64,000 bases of DNA, from the NCBI GenBank assembly GCA_017506865.1, contig JAFCMP010000072.1, positions 124,001 to 188,000 on the forward strand. The letters are read 5' to 3'. Made by a program: the position numbers and the translations under genes. This stretch comes from Tribonema minus. Lineage: Eukaryota; Sar; Xanthophyceae; Tribonematales; Tribonemataceae. Positions 45,501-58,496 of the stretch are shown here, one piece after another (within the stretch, counting starts at the first letter, position 1; each line of letters begins with the position of its first letter). The notes under the pieces are model-generated. The model searched no databases. It was not told the origin of the DNA and saw nothing but the letters and a program-made list of their open reading frames with translations.

Positions 45501-46274
45501 ATTGCGTCATATGCGCTGAGACGCGCCGCAGAGCAGTGTTACGCAGCCAGCGCTGATGGCCGCATCATGCCGGCGACACACACCTTATACTGACCCCTGC
45601 ACCACTACATCAGCGATGCTCTGAGCGCCCTATCTGCTGTGCGTGAAGGTTTCTTGGTGAACTCAACGGGGGCGTCGTTGCATGCTGTCAAGGCTTGCTG
45701 ATCACATGCATCCAGTCCTATGCTGCGCACTCGCCATGTCATGCTTCAACCAGCTGCGCCTTGCCGTCATCGAATCCTGCATGACACGCGTATTGCGGCA
45801 CTGCTCTCATGAGCCAGGTCTTCCTGAGGCAAATGGTTTGCACGTTCAGGGGCAGATGCTGACATCAACATTGACCAACCTTCAGGCGCTCCACGTGGGC
45901 TGCGCAGGCAAGGCCGTACGGTGCATGTTGGTGTGCCACTGCACATTTCCTCGGCAGGCAACCTGTGCTGTGCTGCTGTGCGCACATGACCTCGACAGGT
46001 TCCATCAAACGCCATGCACATGGGATGCAGGCCTCTCACACATCGTGCGCCTGACAGTTACCTCGTAACTGACGGTTGCGTTCACGCGCAGGGCGTAGCA
46101 AAGAGGGACGAAGCGGTGTGGCGCGCTTGCGCCAATGCAGGCGTGCCACTGGTGCACCTGCTGGCCGGCGGCTACACCAAGCCGCTGTCCGCCAACACCT
46201 GCGTCAGCTCGTTTGTGAACCTGCACAAGAAGGGGCTGATGACGGTCAAGGAGACGGCAGAGAAGGGTGCCTGA
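39576..46274 (+). CDS. Class IV histone deacetylase (HDAC11 family) with signal peptide
   Basis: This is a zinc lysine deacetylase/deacylase with seven phase-consistent exons: 39576-39798, 40257-40411, 40777-41097, 41911-41984, 44054-44118, 45093-45268, 46092-46274, for 398 residues. It follows HDAC11 along its length: LPVVYHDCYNIGFFGLERLH, HPFDSFKF, GGTILAGKLALDRGWAVSLG, GGGMHHAHASGGGGWC, VDLDVHQGNGHERD, AGTDILVGDPLGG, SPEGVAKRDEAVW, AGGYTK. The catalytic residues are visible: the His pair at about 190-191, zinc ligands D230, H232 and D323, and Tyr366. Unusually, it starts MASWLLLCLLALCAQLAKG, a convincing signal peptide, plus about 35 extra residues, so it probably enters the secretory or plastid route rather than the nucleus. 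The first ATG of the frame is used. The large fourth intron holds a 93-bp tandem duplication. Confidence 0.88.
43100..43285 (+). repeat. 93-bp tandem duplication inside deacetylase intron
   Basis: Two head-to-tail copies (43100-43192 and 43193-43285) start CAGTAGATTAGGCTTGCGCA and differ at about two positions. Because 93 is a multiple of three, the frame stays open as a 31-residue repeat. The unit lies in the 2.07-kb intron of the deacetylase gene, so coding is unlikely. The near identity points to a recent event. Confidence 0.75.
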
Positions 46275-46839
46275 GCCTCAGGCGAAGTCATTCACTCGAA
46301 ACATCTTGGCGTCAACTCCTTGAAGCATGGCTGCCGCTGTCTGAAACACGCGCGCATATTGCGAGCCGGCACTTCTGCCCGCAGTGGGTGCAAATTAAGA
46401 TGGTGACAACGAGCGGAGAGACATGTGACAAGTTGGTAGCGCAAGCTGCGGCCTACATAGATTGTACGTGATGTTTCCTCATGGTCACTGTAGCGGGCCA
46501 GTATTGCAGAGCTTAAGAACACAGATCCGCGCACCTTTGGGTGTTGCTGATCCACGCCATTTTGTACATGAAACACGTTTTTCCACATTGGATCTTGCTT
46601 GAGCCGCTGAGCTCCAGCTGCATCGTCGCAATGTTTCATATGACGCCATGATGCCACGGGCTGCTAATCATTTGTGATTGACTGCACGTCCGCATGTAGT
46701 CAAGACTTGCATTGGGTGTTCAGAACACTGGTTTTGGGGGGTGGTGATAATACACCTCTGTCCATATGACACAATTGCCAATGTGACTCGCCTTTTGCCC
46801 GTGACGAGCTTCTGAGTTGCAGTAAACAGTTGCCGTGAC

Positions 46840-49800
46840 ATGCTGCGTAGCGTACGCGTCGCCACGATATCGCTACTGTTGAGAGGCAGTTCTTCTTTTT
46901 CGCAATCCCAAGCAAGGATCTCGAGACCAAGGATGAGTACCTACGCTGTGCATTGGACGTCCACAGCGCTGCGGATCAAGGTGAGCTTCTTCACACCTCT
47001 GGGCTGCTCACTGCTGAGGCCAGCGCTGTCGGACAGCAATTTGATACGATTGCTGCTTCATCATCTGCCCACTTTGAGAGACAGCAGCTCACATGAGTGA
47101 GCCTGCACGATCATTTCGTAAGATCATGTTCTGTGACGTATCTTCGTGGCGCCATTTTTAGCTGTGAGTGCGTCGTCTGCGATTGCTCCACCAGTTTGAC
47201 AGTTAAGAGGCATTCCGGTTGACGATCCAATCTGCTCAGAAGAGACATAGCCCAATTAATGGAAAAACAAATGCACCTGACTATGTCCCTTGGCGATGTG
47301 CGTTTTGGCCCGTACATCACAATCATGTGTTTGGGTACATAGGCATGACTACGGCATACCCACATGTGCTGCTCGAGACAATAAATTGCCTTGATAACAT
47401 TGGCGTAGTATTCAGCGCAGTTGCACGTCCCCTCTGGATTCCAACCGACAGCGCGAGGGTAAACGACAACCCTTGCGGCACCAGTTGCAGTTATGTCCTG
47501 ATCCGACAGTGTCGGACAACACAGTGGTAATAAACTAGGCAAATTAAATGTAACGCACGATGCCCTGCCATATCACCCCTCCCGACAGGACCCCGCGGTC
47601 AGCCTGCCCTTCTACGAGAAGAACTTCGGCATGAAGCTCGTGGACAAGATTGAGGGCGACAGCGACACGCGCTACTTCCTCGCGCGCCCGCGCGACGCCG
47701 ACGCCGCGGACTACAGCGACGCGCCGGGCTCTCCTGCTGCGCGCGAGAAACTCTTCTCCATACTGACCAACTACGTAGAGCTGTGGCACAAGCGCGGCGT
47801 GGAGGCGGACCCCAGCGTGAAGTACGACAACGGAAATAACGAGCCGAACAGGGGGTTCGGCCACCTGGCGTTCTCGGTGGCGGACGTGTACGCGTCGTGC
47901 GCGCGGCTGGAGGAGGCGGGCGTCGCGTTCCAGAAGAAGCCAGGTATGGCTACTGCTGATGTGCATCACAGTAGCGATGACCGTGCCACAGGCAGCAGGA
48001 GGAGGACGACTGGAAGCCACTGCATGCCTGCAGTGGATGCTGACGGCACGTCCGGGCGATGGAGCGGCACGCCGTGGACGGGAAGTTTGGCAGCTGACAC
48101 GTTGACGTGCAGACAGCGCTGCAGCGCTGCAAATGGAGCGCCCAATGCACGCACGCATTGCTCAATGTTGTGCTGCCGCTGCACGTGCTGGAGTGCCTCG
48201 CACAGGCCCTGCCCGCACTGCAATCCGGTCACTCCACTGACGCGACGCTGGCTGCCACCACCGACTCATCTGCGGCTGATGAAAAACCTTCATATGATGA
48301 AGTGTCAGGCTACACGCCTCACCTCTGTCGAGGCCCTGACTCGTGCCCGCTGCGGCAGGCGGACGCCGCAGTGGCCACATCCCTCGTCGCCGCGATGCTG
48401 TGATGCAATGACATGTAACGCGCACGCACATGCTCTACTCCCTCCGTTACGCCCGCCGCCGCGCAGACGAGGGCCGCATGAAGGGCCTGGCCTTCATCAA
48501 GGACCCCGACTCGTACTGGATAGAGATCGTCGCGCGCGCCGCCGACGCCGGCTTCGCCGAGGAGTTCAACCTCTCGCAGACCATGCTGCGCGTGCGCGAC
48601 CCCGCGCGCAGCCTCGCCTTCTACTGCGGCGGCGCGCTGCGCATGCGCCTCCTGTGCGCGCGCCACTTCGCGGACTTCTCGCTGTACTTCCTCATGTCGG
48701 TGCCGCGCGCGGATGCGCCGCTGCCGGGCAGCGGCCCTGAGCGCGACACGCACATGCGGCGCACTTGGCGCCCGATACTGGAGCTCACGCACAACCACGG
48801 CACGGAGCAGGATGCAGAGTTCAAACACCATACCGGCAACACGGAGCCGCTTGGGTTCAGCAGCGTGGGGTTCGTCACGGAGGATCTGGTGAGTGGGTGC
48901 GGCGGTTGCGGTGTGTGGTGCTTGCGCTTTGACATGCTGTGGTGGAGGCCGGGGGGGGGGGGGGGCTTCTACAGCCTCAAAGCAGCTGACATGCGATGTC
49001 GCTTCCACGGAGAGGCGGGGCTGTCTGGTAAGCTGCAGGCATCTTTGATCTGACATTGTCTACAAGCGGATGCGATCTTGTAATGCTAATCGTGTGATGT
49101 GATCAAGGACACGGACAGGCCCGCGAACGAATGGCGCTTCTATGGCGACAAGCCTAGACATGCGCTGGTGGTCGTGATACGCATGTTGAGTCTGCACGGT
49201 CCGCTGGCCTGCAAATGGCGGGCTGACACAGTTGGGCCTGTACTTGTACAGTTCCCAATATGCTGATGTCAAGTTCACAACGCATGTGGGTGCACATTAG
49301 AGGCACCTCCTTCCCACCTTTCGTGTGAAGCACATCGTGACCAGACAGTCAATTTCGAGCATCTCAACACGTGTATGTAGGTAAGCAAGTGCAACCACAT
49401 GCGCACGCACACCGGCGCTGGGAGTCCGCACATGATCCCGATTCCCGTGCTTCCGCAGTGGCGCAGATGATGTTTTACAGAGACCATATCAGAGATGAGA
49501 AATGCGCCATCCCCCCCTCTGCCCAGTGTCGCACATGACAGTCGAGCGAGCGCTGCGGTGTCATTGCACTTTCTACCTTTACAAGCATTGGTTGAGCACT
49601 GCCGCATCATTGACAGCACCCAAGGCCAGGTCAGCTCTGTCCGCGCGCCCCGTTGCCCCACCCTCGCCCACGACATTCTACACGGTTTGTGACCATCTGA
49701 TACTCATGTCGTCTGCTGCAGGAGGACACGTGCGCGCTGCTCAAGCACGACGGCGCCGCGTTCGCGGACGCGGCGCTGTCAAAAGAGCTCGGCGCGGTGC

Positions 49801-49874
49801 CTGGCAAGCTGGAGGTGGTGCTGGACCCCGATGGCTATGCAGTCAAGCTCATTGCCAAGGGCGCGCAGCTGTGA
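46840..49874 (+). CDS. Glyoxalase I, fused two-domain form, with mitochondrial-type leader
   Basis: Lactoylglutathione lyase converts the methylglyoxal-glutathione hemithioacetal to S-lactoylglutathione. Four phase-consistent exons, 46840-46980, 47589-47943, 48467-48888 and 49722-49874, give 356 residues. The leader is basic and Ser-rich (MLRSVRVATISLLLRGSSSF), suggesting mitochondria. Domain 1: TALRIKDPAVSLPFYEKNFG, NYVELWHKRG, RGFGHLAFSV, MKGLAFIKDPDSYWIEIV. Domain 2: NLSQTMLRVRDPARSLAFY, ILELTHNHGTE, LGFSSVGFV, DPDGYAVKLI. Metal ligands: the domain 2 Gln and Glu, with the domain 1 His and the Glu of YWIEI, form one complete site. The reciprocal site lacks its Gln (Ser), His (Ser) and last Glu (Lys), so only one active site should work. 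An AATAAA lies at 50109-50114, about 235 bases past the stop. Confidence 0.88.
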
Positions 49875-52800
49875 GGGGCGCGCGCGCGCGTCTACGAGGC
49901 AGGGGGGATCTAGGGGGTAGGGTAGGTTGGTAGGTGTTACGGCACTCTGTTCATGGTAGTGCAAATGCAAACGATGGTTGGGCGCTTGCTTGCGCTGTCC
50001 TTTGCCATGTACATGATGCACTTGCGACATCATGCCAGGTCCGGGCTTGTTGGGAGCTGGGACGGGCTGCCAGGGGAGCATGGCATAGACGTTACTCATT
50101 GTATCGATAATAAATAGTCACACACAATGGCGCGCTACTACAGTAGCAAAGCTTTCTGTGCTCGTCATTGCTGGGTCCCCCCGCTTTGTCTGTGTTTTTG
50201 CGAAAAATCGTGCATCACATGATGTGAACAGCAAGCAGCACGCATCAACACCTGTTTGGGGCGAAGCATTGCCGTGTGGGGGGGGGCCAAGGGCTGCCTT
50301 GCGCATGTCAAGTGTGGGGGGGGGCCAAGGGCTGCCTTGCGCATGTCAATCGAAGGGCCCATGTTGTCCATGGCCCGGAAAAACAAATGAGATGTGCTCC
50401 AACATCGTCTTTGAGAATGGTTCCTGGTCATGCAAGCTGAGGATGGCTGGTGACTAACCCTAACCCTAAGGTATGCGACGCTGTCACAGAGTTCCGCGTC
50501 AAGCGTGTCAGTGTCACATGGCAGTCAGCTCATAGCATGCAAGGGATATCGTGGCTGACATGCACAGGAAGACACAACAACCTAGGCAGGCATCACAAGA
50601 AAGATACTCAGCCAATCATGATCATTGCTTCAACCATTCATTTCAACTGCCGCGCTTCATTTGAACTGCTGCGCACGAACGCAGATAATGGTATCGAGAC
50701 TGCTATCGCAATTGTGCAATATTTCCATACTTTTTGATGTTCAACACATACAACCAGAGTCCTTACCAGCTGCGGGTATTGATCAACGAGCATCGCAATG
50801 CAGCGGCAGCTTCTGCAAATCCCTATGTGCTGAATGTCACAACGGCAGCAGCGGAGCTGAGCGTTGCTGCGCAGCTGCTTGCCCTCGCGCTCCACCGCCT
50901 GGGATGTGGCAACGCTCAGCCCCGCTGAAAGCAGCGTTCAGCACCTGTGACTCAACGTGCTGCTGCCACTGCGCCTGCTTCATCTGCTTCCTTGTGGCGT
51001 CATGCCGCGTTGTTGGGTGCAGCAGCGTGGCTCCGCACGCTCCTGAGGCTCGGCTCTTGCTTGTTGTCTCTTGCTTGTTGTCATGCGTGTTTTGCCTCTA
51101 CTGCCGTGCGCGTCAATGCTCAGCCGCATTGTCAGCGCTCACTCTCCGCACGCTACTGGGGCTCTTGCTTGTTGCCAACCACCGCGTTTCGCCTTCGCTG
51201 CATACGCTCAATGCTCAGCGGTGGCAGCGTGTCGCTTCCTCCACTCCGTAGCGGCGGCGGACGTGGCGCTGCGAGAGCGGTTGGCATGATTTGAATGAGC
51301 TGAGCAGTAGGTGAAGTTTGTGCTCAGAGAACAACATTTTCAGTGCACTTGTGGTAGCACGCCATGTGCGGAAATGACTTGGGCTCACCCTACTACTGCT
51401 GCCAGCCCATTCAACGGAAGTCCCCCCCTCCCATATGCCACAGTGTGAAGCACGAAGCCACCAACGAATGACACTAGCCAGCAACAGTTGGCGCGCACCC
51501 CCAGGACACCGTGCAGAGAACGTCATGGCCTCAAGCTTACCAAGACATGCACAAAAGCCCTCTGAGCCCCATGAATATGTCAACCTGCGCCAGACTGCAG
51601 CGGATCGCCATACATTGTACTTCGAAGTATCTCCACTAGAACTTGTCAGCTGCAGTGTCCTTCTGCGTTGTTCACAAAGTGTGGCCGTAAACACAAGGCC
51701 ACTGTCGCATTGCACATCAACATCTTGCCAGTCACTGGCCATAGCTCCAGTACGCTGATGAATTCTTATGGCCTCATCAATGTCGCATGGCAGCAGCAGC
51801 GCCAGTACTGCCGCCACCCTACTCCGCGCTGCTGCGGAAATCTTCAGATGTCTTGCCACCACAGCGCAATGCCACAACCCGTATGTAATGAGGTGCAGCG
51901 AGAACCATTCCCACGCGTCGCCATTGCCGCTGCCTGCATCCATGACCCTAGCATACCTACCCAAGGCTCGGCCTATTTACACGCACGCCACACTCACTCT
52001 CTCGCCTTGCCCTCCGTCTCCAGCAGCGCCAGGCACTCTAGCTAGCGCGATCAGATGAGCGCTGCTGCCGCACCCTGCGCGCCGTTCCTACAGCACGCTG
52101 CCGCCTCCACAACGCACGGCAGGCGCTGCTGCAGGTTGCACGAGAAGGGCAGCATATCAGGGTGATGCACCTGTAGTCATGTACTGGAACATGACGTTGA
52201 GCCCACAGTCGGCTCGGATGATGTGCATGTGTCACCAAAGGCTAATAACCAATGCCACGTGCGAGATGGTGGTGTGCACATGTTAAATCATGCTTGCAGA
52301 GACTGCCTGCTCAACTTTTTAGCATGCTAGCTGTGCATCACATACTATTGTCTAAAACAATGCCCGATGTACAATCTTGAATGAATGAAAGATGACACAA
52401 GCAATGCAAGCGTTCACGAGGTCAGGCGCGCACACGGACGACACATGAACGGCGGTAATGGCTTACGTTTCATGCGTCATCCCTCAAGCTGCATCGTGCG
52501 GCATGCGCGCAGACTCTCTCGCCAGCGCCCGAGCCCGCCCCTGCGTCTGCGCTAGCGCAACACCAGTAAAAGGATCTCCGAAACGCAGCCAGCCAGCCAA
52601 CACCTGCTTCAAGTCCCACCTCCCGCGCTTGCTGTGATTCGAAAGAAGGTGGCAAAGCACATGCGCCGATGATACGCTGCCTGCGTCTGCGCCGCGTCGT
52701 GACTGTGTGGTTTGCGAAGCACGAGCTTGCATCCGCTCTACTCGCATCTAGCCGGCGTAGCCAGCGCAGCGCGAGCTCAAATATCATGCGGCCGAGCTGA

Positions 52801-54345
52801 GAGTTGTTGAAGTGTCCGGACTCCTGAAGAAGTTGCCGGAAGCGTGTGTGACATCACGACTCGACTTTGCCGTTGTCATGGCGACGCGACGCAGGCGCTG
52901 CCGCGAGCTCGCGCTGCATTCCACTGGCACTGGCGCCAACAGGCAGTGGCAACGGAAGCAGCGGGTTGGCGCATACGTTTCTGTCCACTGCGGTCAAGTT
53001 GATGTTACACTCGAGAGAGGAGGACCATACCACATTGTTACCACTACACCTGCAGCAGCGGCAGCCTCGTAAAGTCCTGCTCCATCAGCTTGAATTGACG
53101 CGATGTCATGAGCTGCGTGAGAGAGGGCAAGGCCTGCAACGCATGTCAAGGTCCATCAACATGCGATCTTTTTCCCGACGCTGTGCATGCACGGCATCGC
53201 CAGTCGCCTGCTTGGGGCGACTGTGCGGCATGGCACACAGCTCACATCACCAACTTGCTTGAAGTTGCCGCCGGCCATGGATGAATCACGGCGAAGGGAC
53301 TCACCGAACTGATTGATCACGAGCATGGACACATGAGTTGACCTGATCAATCGTGAATGAGCTACAACTGCCGTAGCGGTTGTTGCCAGCAGCTCTCATT
53401 GTTTCACACATTGCTTCAGGGAGGACATGCGAGCACGAGAGCTACCACTGCACTTGGCTGGGGCGTGGTATTGGTATCGCTGAGAGTGCCGAGGGCGTGA
53501 GCAGGGACAGCGCTTGGTATCAGCGGCAACGTTAGCGATAGTTTGCAGTTGTGAGACAGGCTTGTGCCAGGTTGGGGAGAGGGTAGAGGGACAGGGAGAT
53601 CACGGAGGATAGCTGGTGGTGATTGTGGAGACTGGGGGCATTTATCAACAGCGCCAGCCTGGAGCAGGAGGTGAGTGGGGTGGCAATTTGCGACTCTCGA
53701 ATGGTCGAATTTCCGCCGCTTTTTCGGCAAGTACGGCTTGAGCTATGAGGCACAGCAGCCTGGTAATGCTTTAGACTAGTGCACCAGCAGCCAAGGGTCT
53801 TGACTCCAAGCAACTGGCAGAGTGCCAGTGCATGATACCGAAAGAAATGTGGCCTGGAAACCACGAGGGGTCGAGAACGTGATTTCAGTCTGGAAGGTAC
53901 GAGGGGCAGCTCTATCGGAGGTCTGGCGTTGTGGAATGACAAACATGTAGGGCCGAGCCGTCAATGAACTTCTGATTTCTGAGCTGAGCATGGAGCACAG
54001 AGCTGAAGCCAGGAGTGCTACAAAACTGCCAACAATTTGTACCTTATTGTGGCAGTTGGTATTTTAAAAGTTGAAGTATGGTTGACGTATTGTACCAGGA
54101 TAACCTGTGCAATTCAACTAGTCTGCAGTGTCTGTGATCAGGCCGTACCAGTGCTTTTGCACCACTGACGTGTCCGCAGCAGATGAACGAAAAGCGTCGC
54201 CAAATGCGTCAGTAAACCGCTACAGCCGCGGTGCTTACACCCCCCATCTGCGTTGCCCACTGCATCCACAACAGACACTTGGGAGGCATCGAGATCTGCA
54301 TCTGTTCAAGATAGGGGCGACGCCGAGGGCCCAGAAACAGTGAGA
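49875..54345. other. Gene-poor 4.5 kb with small repeats
   Basis: No gene was recognised. A 38-base unit beginning GTGTGGGGG is duplicated in tandem at 50274-50311 and 50312-50349. A short telomere-like run, CTAACCCTAACCCTAA, is at about 50454-50469. A diverged tandem unit of about 110 bases (GGCTCTTGCTTGTTG...CAATGCTCAGC) occurs at about 51053 and 51163. A 249-codon minus-strand frame (51964-51215) is Trp/Arg-rich, lacks coding composition and is probably chance. Confidence 0.45.
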
Positions 54346-57300
54346 ATGACAGGCGGCGGCCAAAAGGCCGCTGCCGTCGCAGGCGCAGGCACCGTCTGTA
54401 GCATTGGCATTCTGGGGGCAATCACCTGGCGCAACAACGGTGCGTCCATGACTTCACTGAATACAGTTGCTGAGCACTTCAAGTCGCCTATGATTAAGCA
54501 CACACAAAGCTTGACAGCAATGCGGGGGTGATGCAGGTATAGTGAATATAATTGAAAACCACCACAAGCTTTGGGACCATCATGCGTTCGTGCGGCATTC
54601 AGCATGGGCTGGCTACACGTCGATGGCATCTGAAGTCATCACCCTGACATTAGTGTGAAATCTCTCTTAACATACTCCAGCTCCAGCCCGAACATCCGCA
54701 AATAACGCCGAACACGCTTCTACTCTGCAAATAACGTCCAACTCTCTTCTAGTCTGGGCGTACGACGCGGAGGACGCACTGGCGCAGGCGCGTGTGGAGC
54801 TGGAGAGCTTGCGTGCAGCGGCCGCGGCGAGCGCTGCTGAGGCTGCTAGCGCGCAGTCGGCCCTTGCCGCCTCTCAGGAGGAGGCCGGCCAGCTGCGCGC
54901 ACGCGTCAGCAGCCTGGAGACAGACGCCGAGACGCACAAGTCGGCTGCTGCTGCTGCTGCTGCCGCTGCTGCTGCTGCTGCGGATGCGCGTTGGGGCGCC
55001 GCGGGACAGGGCGACCACTGCGCGAGCGTTGCGCAAGGCTGGGAGAAGCTGCGTGCAACTATCGACGCGGCACGAGAGGAGGTCGATGGGAGGGCTGCTG
55101 TGAAGGTCGGCGGGACGGTAGAGGTATGCATTGCAGAGTCATGTTGAAGTGGGCATGTCTGCATCTTGAAGTTGGGGGGGGGGGGGGGTGTGGCTTTGCA
55201 GATGTGACTTGCTCAAATGCTCATTGCATATGTAGTGCACAGATTGATGACATCGCTAAGCATACTTGAAAGTATTGGTGGTGGTAGTGGACACTGAGCA
55301 GTGGTAGTGCGCAAACACTGCAACTGTCAGCATCATATGTTGCATGCCTGGTACATATTGACCGCCTTGCCTGTGTGCTAGAGCCTGCGTGTTGAGAATC
55401 AGCATCAACTGAGGCTATTTTGCATCAGTGCTCATCCTACCCACTGTGTGTACCGCCAACACCTTGCAAGCATCACATCCAGCTGTCCAGCATTTGAGTC
55501 CAGAGTTGAGGTTGGGTTGTACGTTCTCCATTCCGCTTGCAAAATCATTCAGGTGTTTGTCATCTCTCCAACGCGATGGATCGCAACCGTCAGGGCCTTA
55601 ATCAATGCATGCTCTTACTCACAGGCGGTAATTGAGGCTGTGAGCGAGGCCTTCAGGCTGGCATTCCAGGCACAGGAAAACGTACGATCAGCCGAAGAGG
55701 AGTTTGCTAAGGTGCGCAAGCGCCTTACGATCGAGAAGCAGCAGGTGCAGGCGGAGGCGAACAAGCGCCGGTCCCAGGTTGAAGCCCTTGTGCAACAGCT
55801 CTGGGCAAACAACCTGCAGCCCTTAGACCTGGACACCATTGCGTCAACGAGGCTGAGATACAAGGTCCCGCGCGCGCCTACCGAAGACGAAGCCGACCAA
55901 GGGATGGTGGCAGCGGCGGCGGCGGCGGTGCAGCGCACGCCAGCGGAAGGTGAGAGCTGAGCGCTGTGACTGTGCCCCAGTTTCAAGAACGGTGGAGCGT
56001 CCACTGCCACAAGTGTCAGCTCTCAGCAGCAAGTGACCATGGCAGTCACGAAAAAGCACTTGGTTTGTAAACAAGCACAACAGTTCATGCTGGGCACTTG
56101 CCTGTCGAGAACTTGCTCAAACGAGAGCATGCAGCATGTAACAGACCCCTGCTCTGTGGCACTCCTGTTGGCACACAGACAATTGACCTTCGAGGGTGCA
56201 ACGCTGAATTCAAGTCCAACCGGGCACCAGACGTCCACGACCACCGCCTGACCCATCCCCCGCTTCTCACGCACGCTTCTCACGCAAGATGGTGTCAATC
56301 ATCACGCGAGTCGTCACTGCAGTTACTGAGCACTGTGTACAGTCAGCTATGCATGTCAAGCTATTACTACGGTTTACTGCATGTATCGATGTGATGTGTA
56401 CTGTCGACCTGTCTGGTGATGTGCATGTTAGCGATCCAGATGTCGCCAGTACCATGCGGCGCCGTGGTTTGTCGTACGCACTGCCTTGTCCAACGAGTGG
56501 TGTGACACTTCAAGTTAAACTTCACACAGGTGACTCTCGCTGCCATTGCGCAGTTCAGCGAGGTGTGACGGCGAGTGTTTGTGCTGCTTATGGTGCGTCA
56601 CCATTTCCGTGTCTGACCACATGCAATCATTCGCTTTGCCGCTGCAGGCGACATGCCAGAGCACAACCAGCGCTTTGGACTGCCGGTCAACCACATGCAG
56701 CCGCCGATAGCTGAGCAGGTGAGCGAGCACGGTCTTGAAGTTGTGCAGACATGCAGGCAGCACATCGTATGTTTACAAACACATGCAAAGTGGTCGCAGC
56801 GTGTGGTCATCATCTGCTCTCAAGTGTTGCCTGGGGGAGCTGTGCATGCCATAGCAGGACCCTGGTGGACAATTGCCAAAGTTGAAGTGCAAGTGCCAAC
56901 TTTTGAAAGTTGAACTAGAGCTGGTACTGCTTTGATTGATACAGTATGTCGGCCATGTCATGTGCGACCAGCACTGTGTTGCACAGTACACGCCATGCAG
57001 TCGTGCTAGTCCTGTGCAATATCATCAGAAAGAGGTCTGTAGTTGATTCCATGATCACAAGTAGCTCACTACCACCAGAGGTTTGTCGTAGACTCCACAA
57101 CACAAGTAGCGCACTACAGTACTTCAAGTACTTCGAAGTAGTAAACTTGTGCTGTCAGCATCAACGCCTCACGTTGCTGCTCGTTGCATTGCTCTTGCAT
57201 TGTGCAACGCGTGCTAAAGCAGGTCTCCGCTGCATTGCCGACACTGTTGTTTGCAGTTCAATGCTCTATTTCAACAGCCAATGCATACGCTGACAACACG

Positions 57301-58496
57301 GTGTCATGCGCAAATGAATTGCGGTTCTCACACGTATTTCAGTTGCCAAAGCAGCCGCATTGCTTCAAGAAGTGGGTACTGCAGTCAAGTCAAAATGAGG
57401 TGTTGAACAATGGTCATGCGACTGAGCACTGCGGTTTGTGCATCAGTAAATGTACATGTAAATTCTGGCTGCAAGCCTAACATCAATCAGCTGCGCTTGT
57501 GCCACAAGCCGCAAGCGCAAAACAGTATTTCAAAATACACATTACATTGCAGCCATTGCTGATCTGGAACTTGTTGGTATATGTTGTCCCGCATCAGGAC
57601 CAGCCCCCCCACCGCATGGGTGCGGCGCTGCCCCGTTCACCCAGGGGCCACCCCCATGGATTTGGCCAGCATGGGGTGCCATTCCCCCAAGGGCCTGCAG
57701 TGGGGGGGTATGCTAGAGCCCAAGGTGGCATGAATGGGGGTCACATGCAAGCCCAGGGTGGCTTCGTAGGGGGGCACGTACAAGGCGCCGTGCACAGGGG
57801 AGTAGAAGCCCAATTCCAAGACGGAAGTGAGGGGGACTGGGGGGGCAGACCTGCATGGATGCACGGATTCGAGGGGGGCTATGTGAGGGCTGAGGGGGGG
57901 GGTTATGTGGGAGGGGAGGCGGGTTTCCCGGGGGGATACCACCAGCAGGGGCCAGCGATGCACCAGGTCAGCAACACTTCCGCCTGCTTGTGATCTCTCA
58001 TGATGATTTTGTTAACTTCCAACACTCACTCGGCCAAGCTTCACATGAGGCACTGTATGCAGCTTGATTGTTACAAAGACAGCATGGGTGACATCCTTGG
58101 CAACAGTACAACACTGCCATTCTGGCATTGCAGCACCGGTGGCTGGAGGACACTGCAGCGCATGCCGATACTTGCCATGAATGTGGTATTTGTCAGCTAG
58201 AGAAAAGGCTTGTAACAGCCCACCTTACTCCAATGAAAACTGCAACAGCTGGAATGCACAATTGAACGCATTGGCAGTAGCAGTGCAGATCCGCCATCAT
58301 GAAATCATCACTGACTCAATTGACTTCCGTTTGGCATGTTCCGGGTTTGCGTGGCCTGCAGGATGGACGTCCCGTGCAGGGCCAGGGCAATGTCCGCCCG
58401 AACAATGGCCATGGGCAGCTGCGTCGTGAGGCGCCCGTGTGGCCGCCAGGTGGCAATCGGACGCCAGTTGGCATTGATGGGGTTCCCGATGCGTAG
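54346..58496 (+). CDS. Membrane-anchored coiled-coil protein with Gly/Gln-rich tail
   Basis: Six phase-consistent exons, 54346-54439, 54753-55123, 55625-55949, 56648-56718, 57598-57966 and 58362-58496, give 454 residues. The start MTGGGQK leads into a hydrophobic segment (AVAGAGTVCSIGILGAITW) that looks like a signal anchor. Next is a long coiled coil with an Ala run (ALAQARVELESLRAAAAASA; LRARVSSLETDAETHKSA; VRSAEEEFAKVRKRL; VEALVQQLWANNLQPLDLDT). After a short PEHNQRFGLPVNHMQPP linker comes a disordered Gly/Gln/His/Pro domain with degenerate units (GGYARAQGG, GGHMQAQGG, GGYVRAEGG). Such a layout suits a membrane tether or scaffold, but no family is recognised. Exon 3 and its flanking introns are the source, or a close relative of the source, of the inverted pair at 19.0-19.9 kb. 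Confidence 0.72.

Noticed and set aside
51215-51964. 249-codon minus-strand open frame
   Set aside because: Trp/Arg-rich, balanced GC, no splice context and no family resemblance; probably chance.
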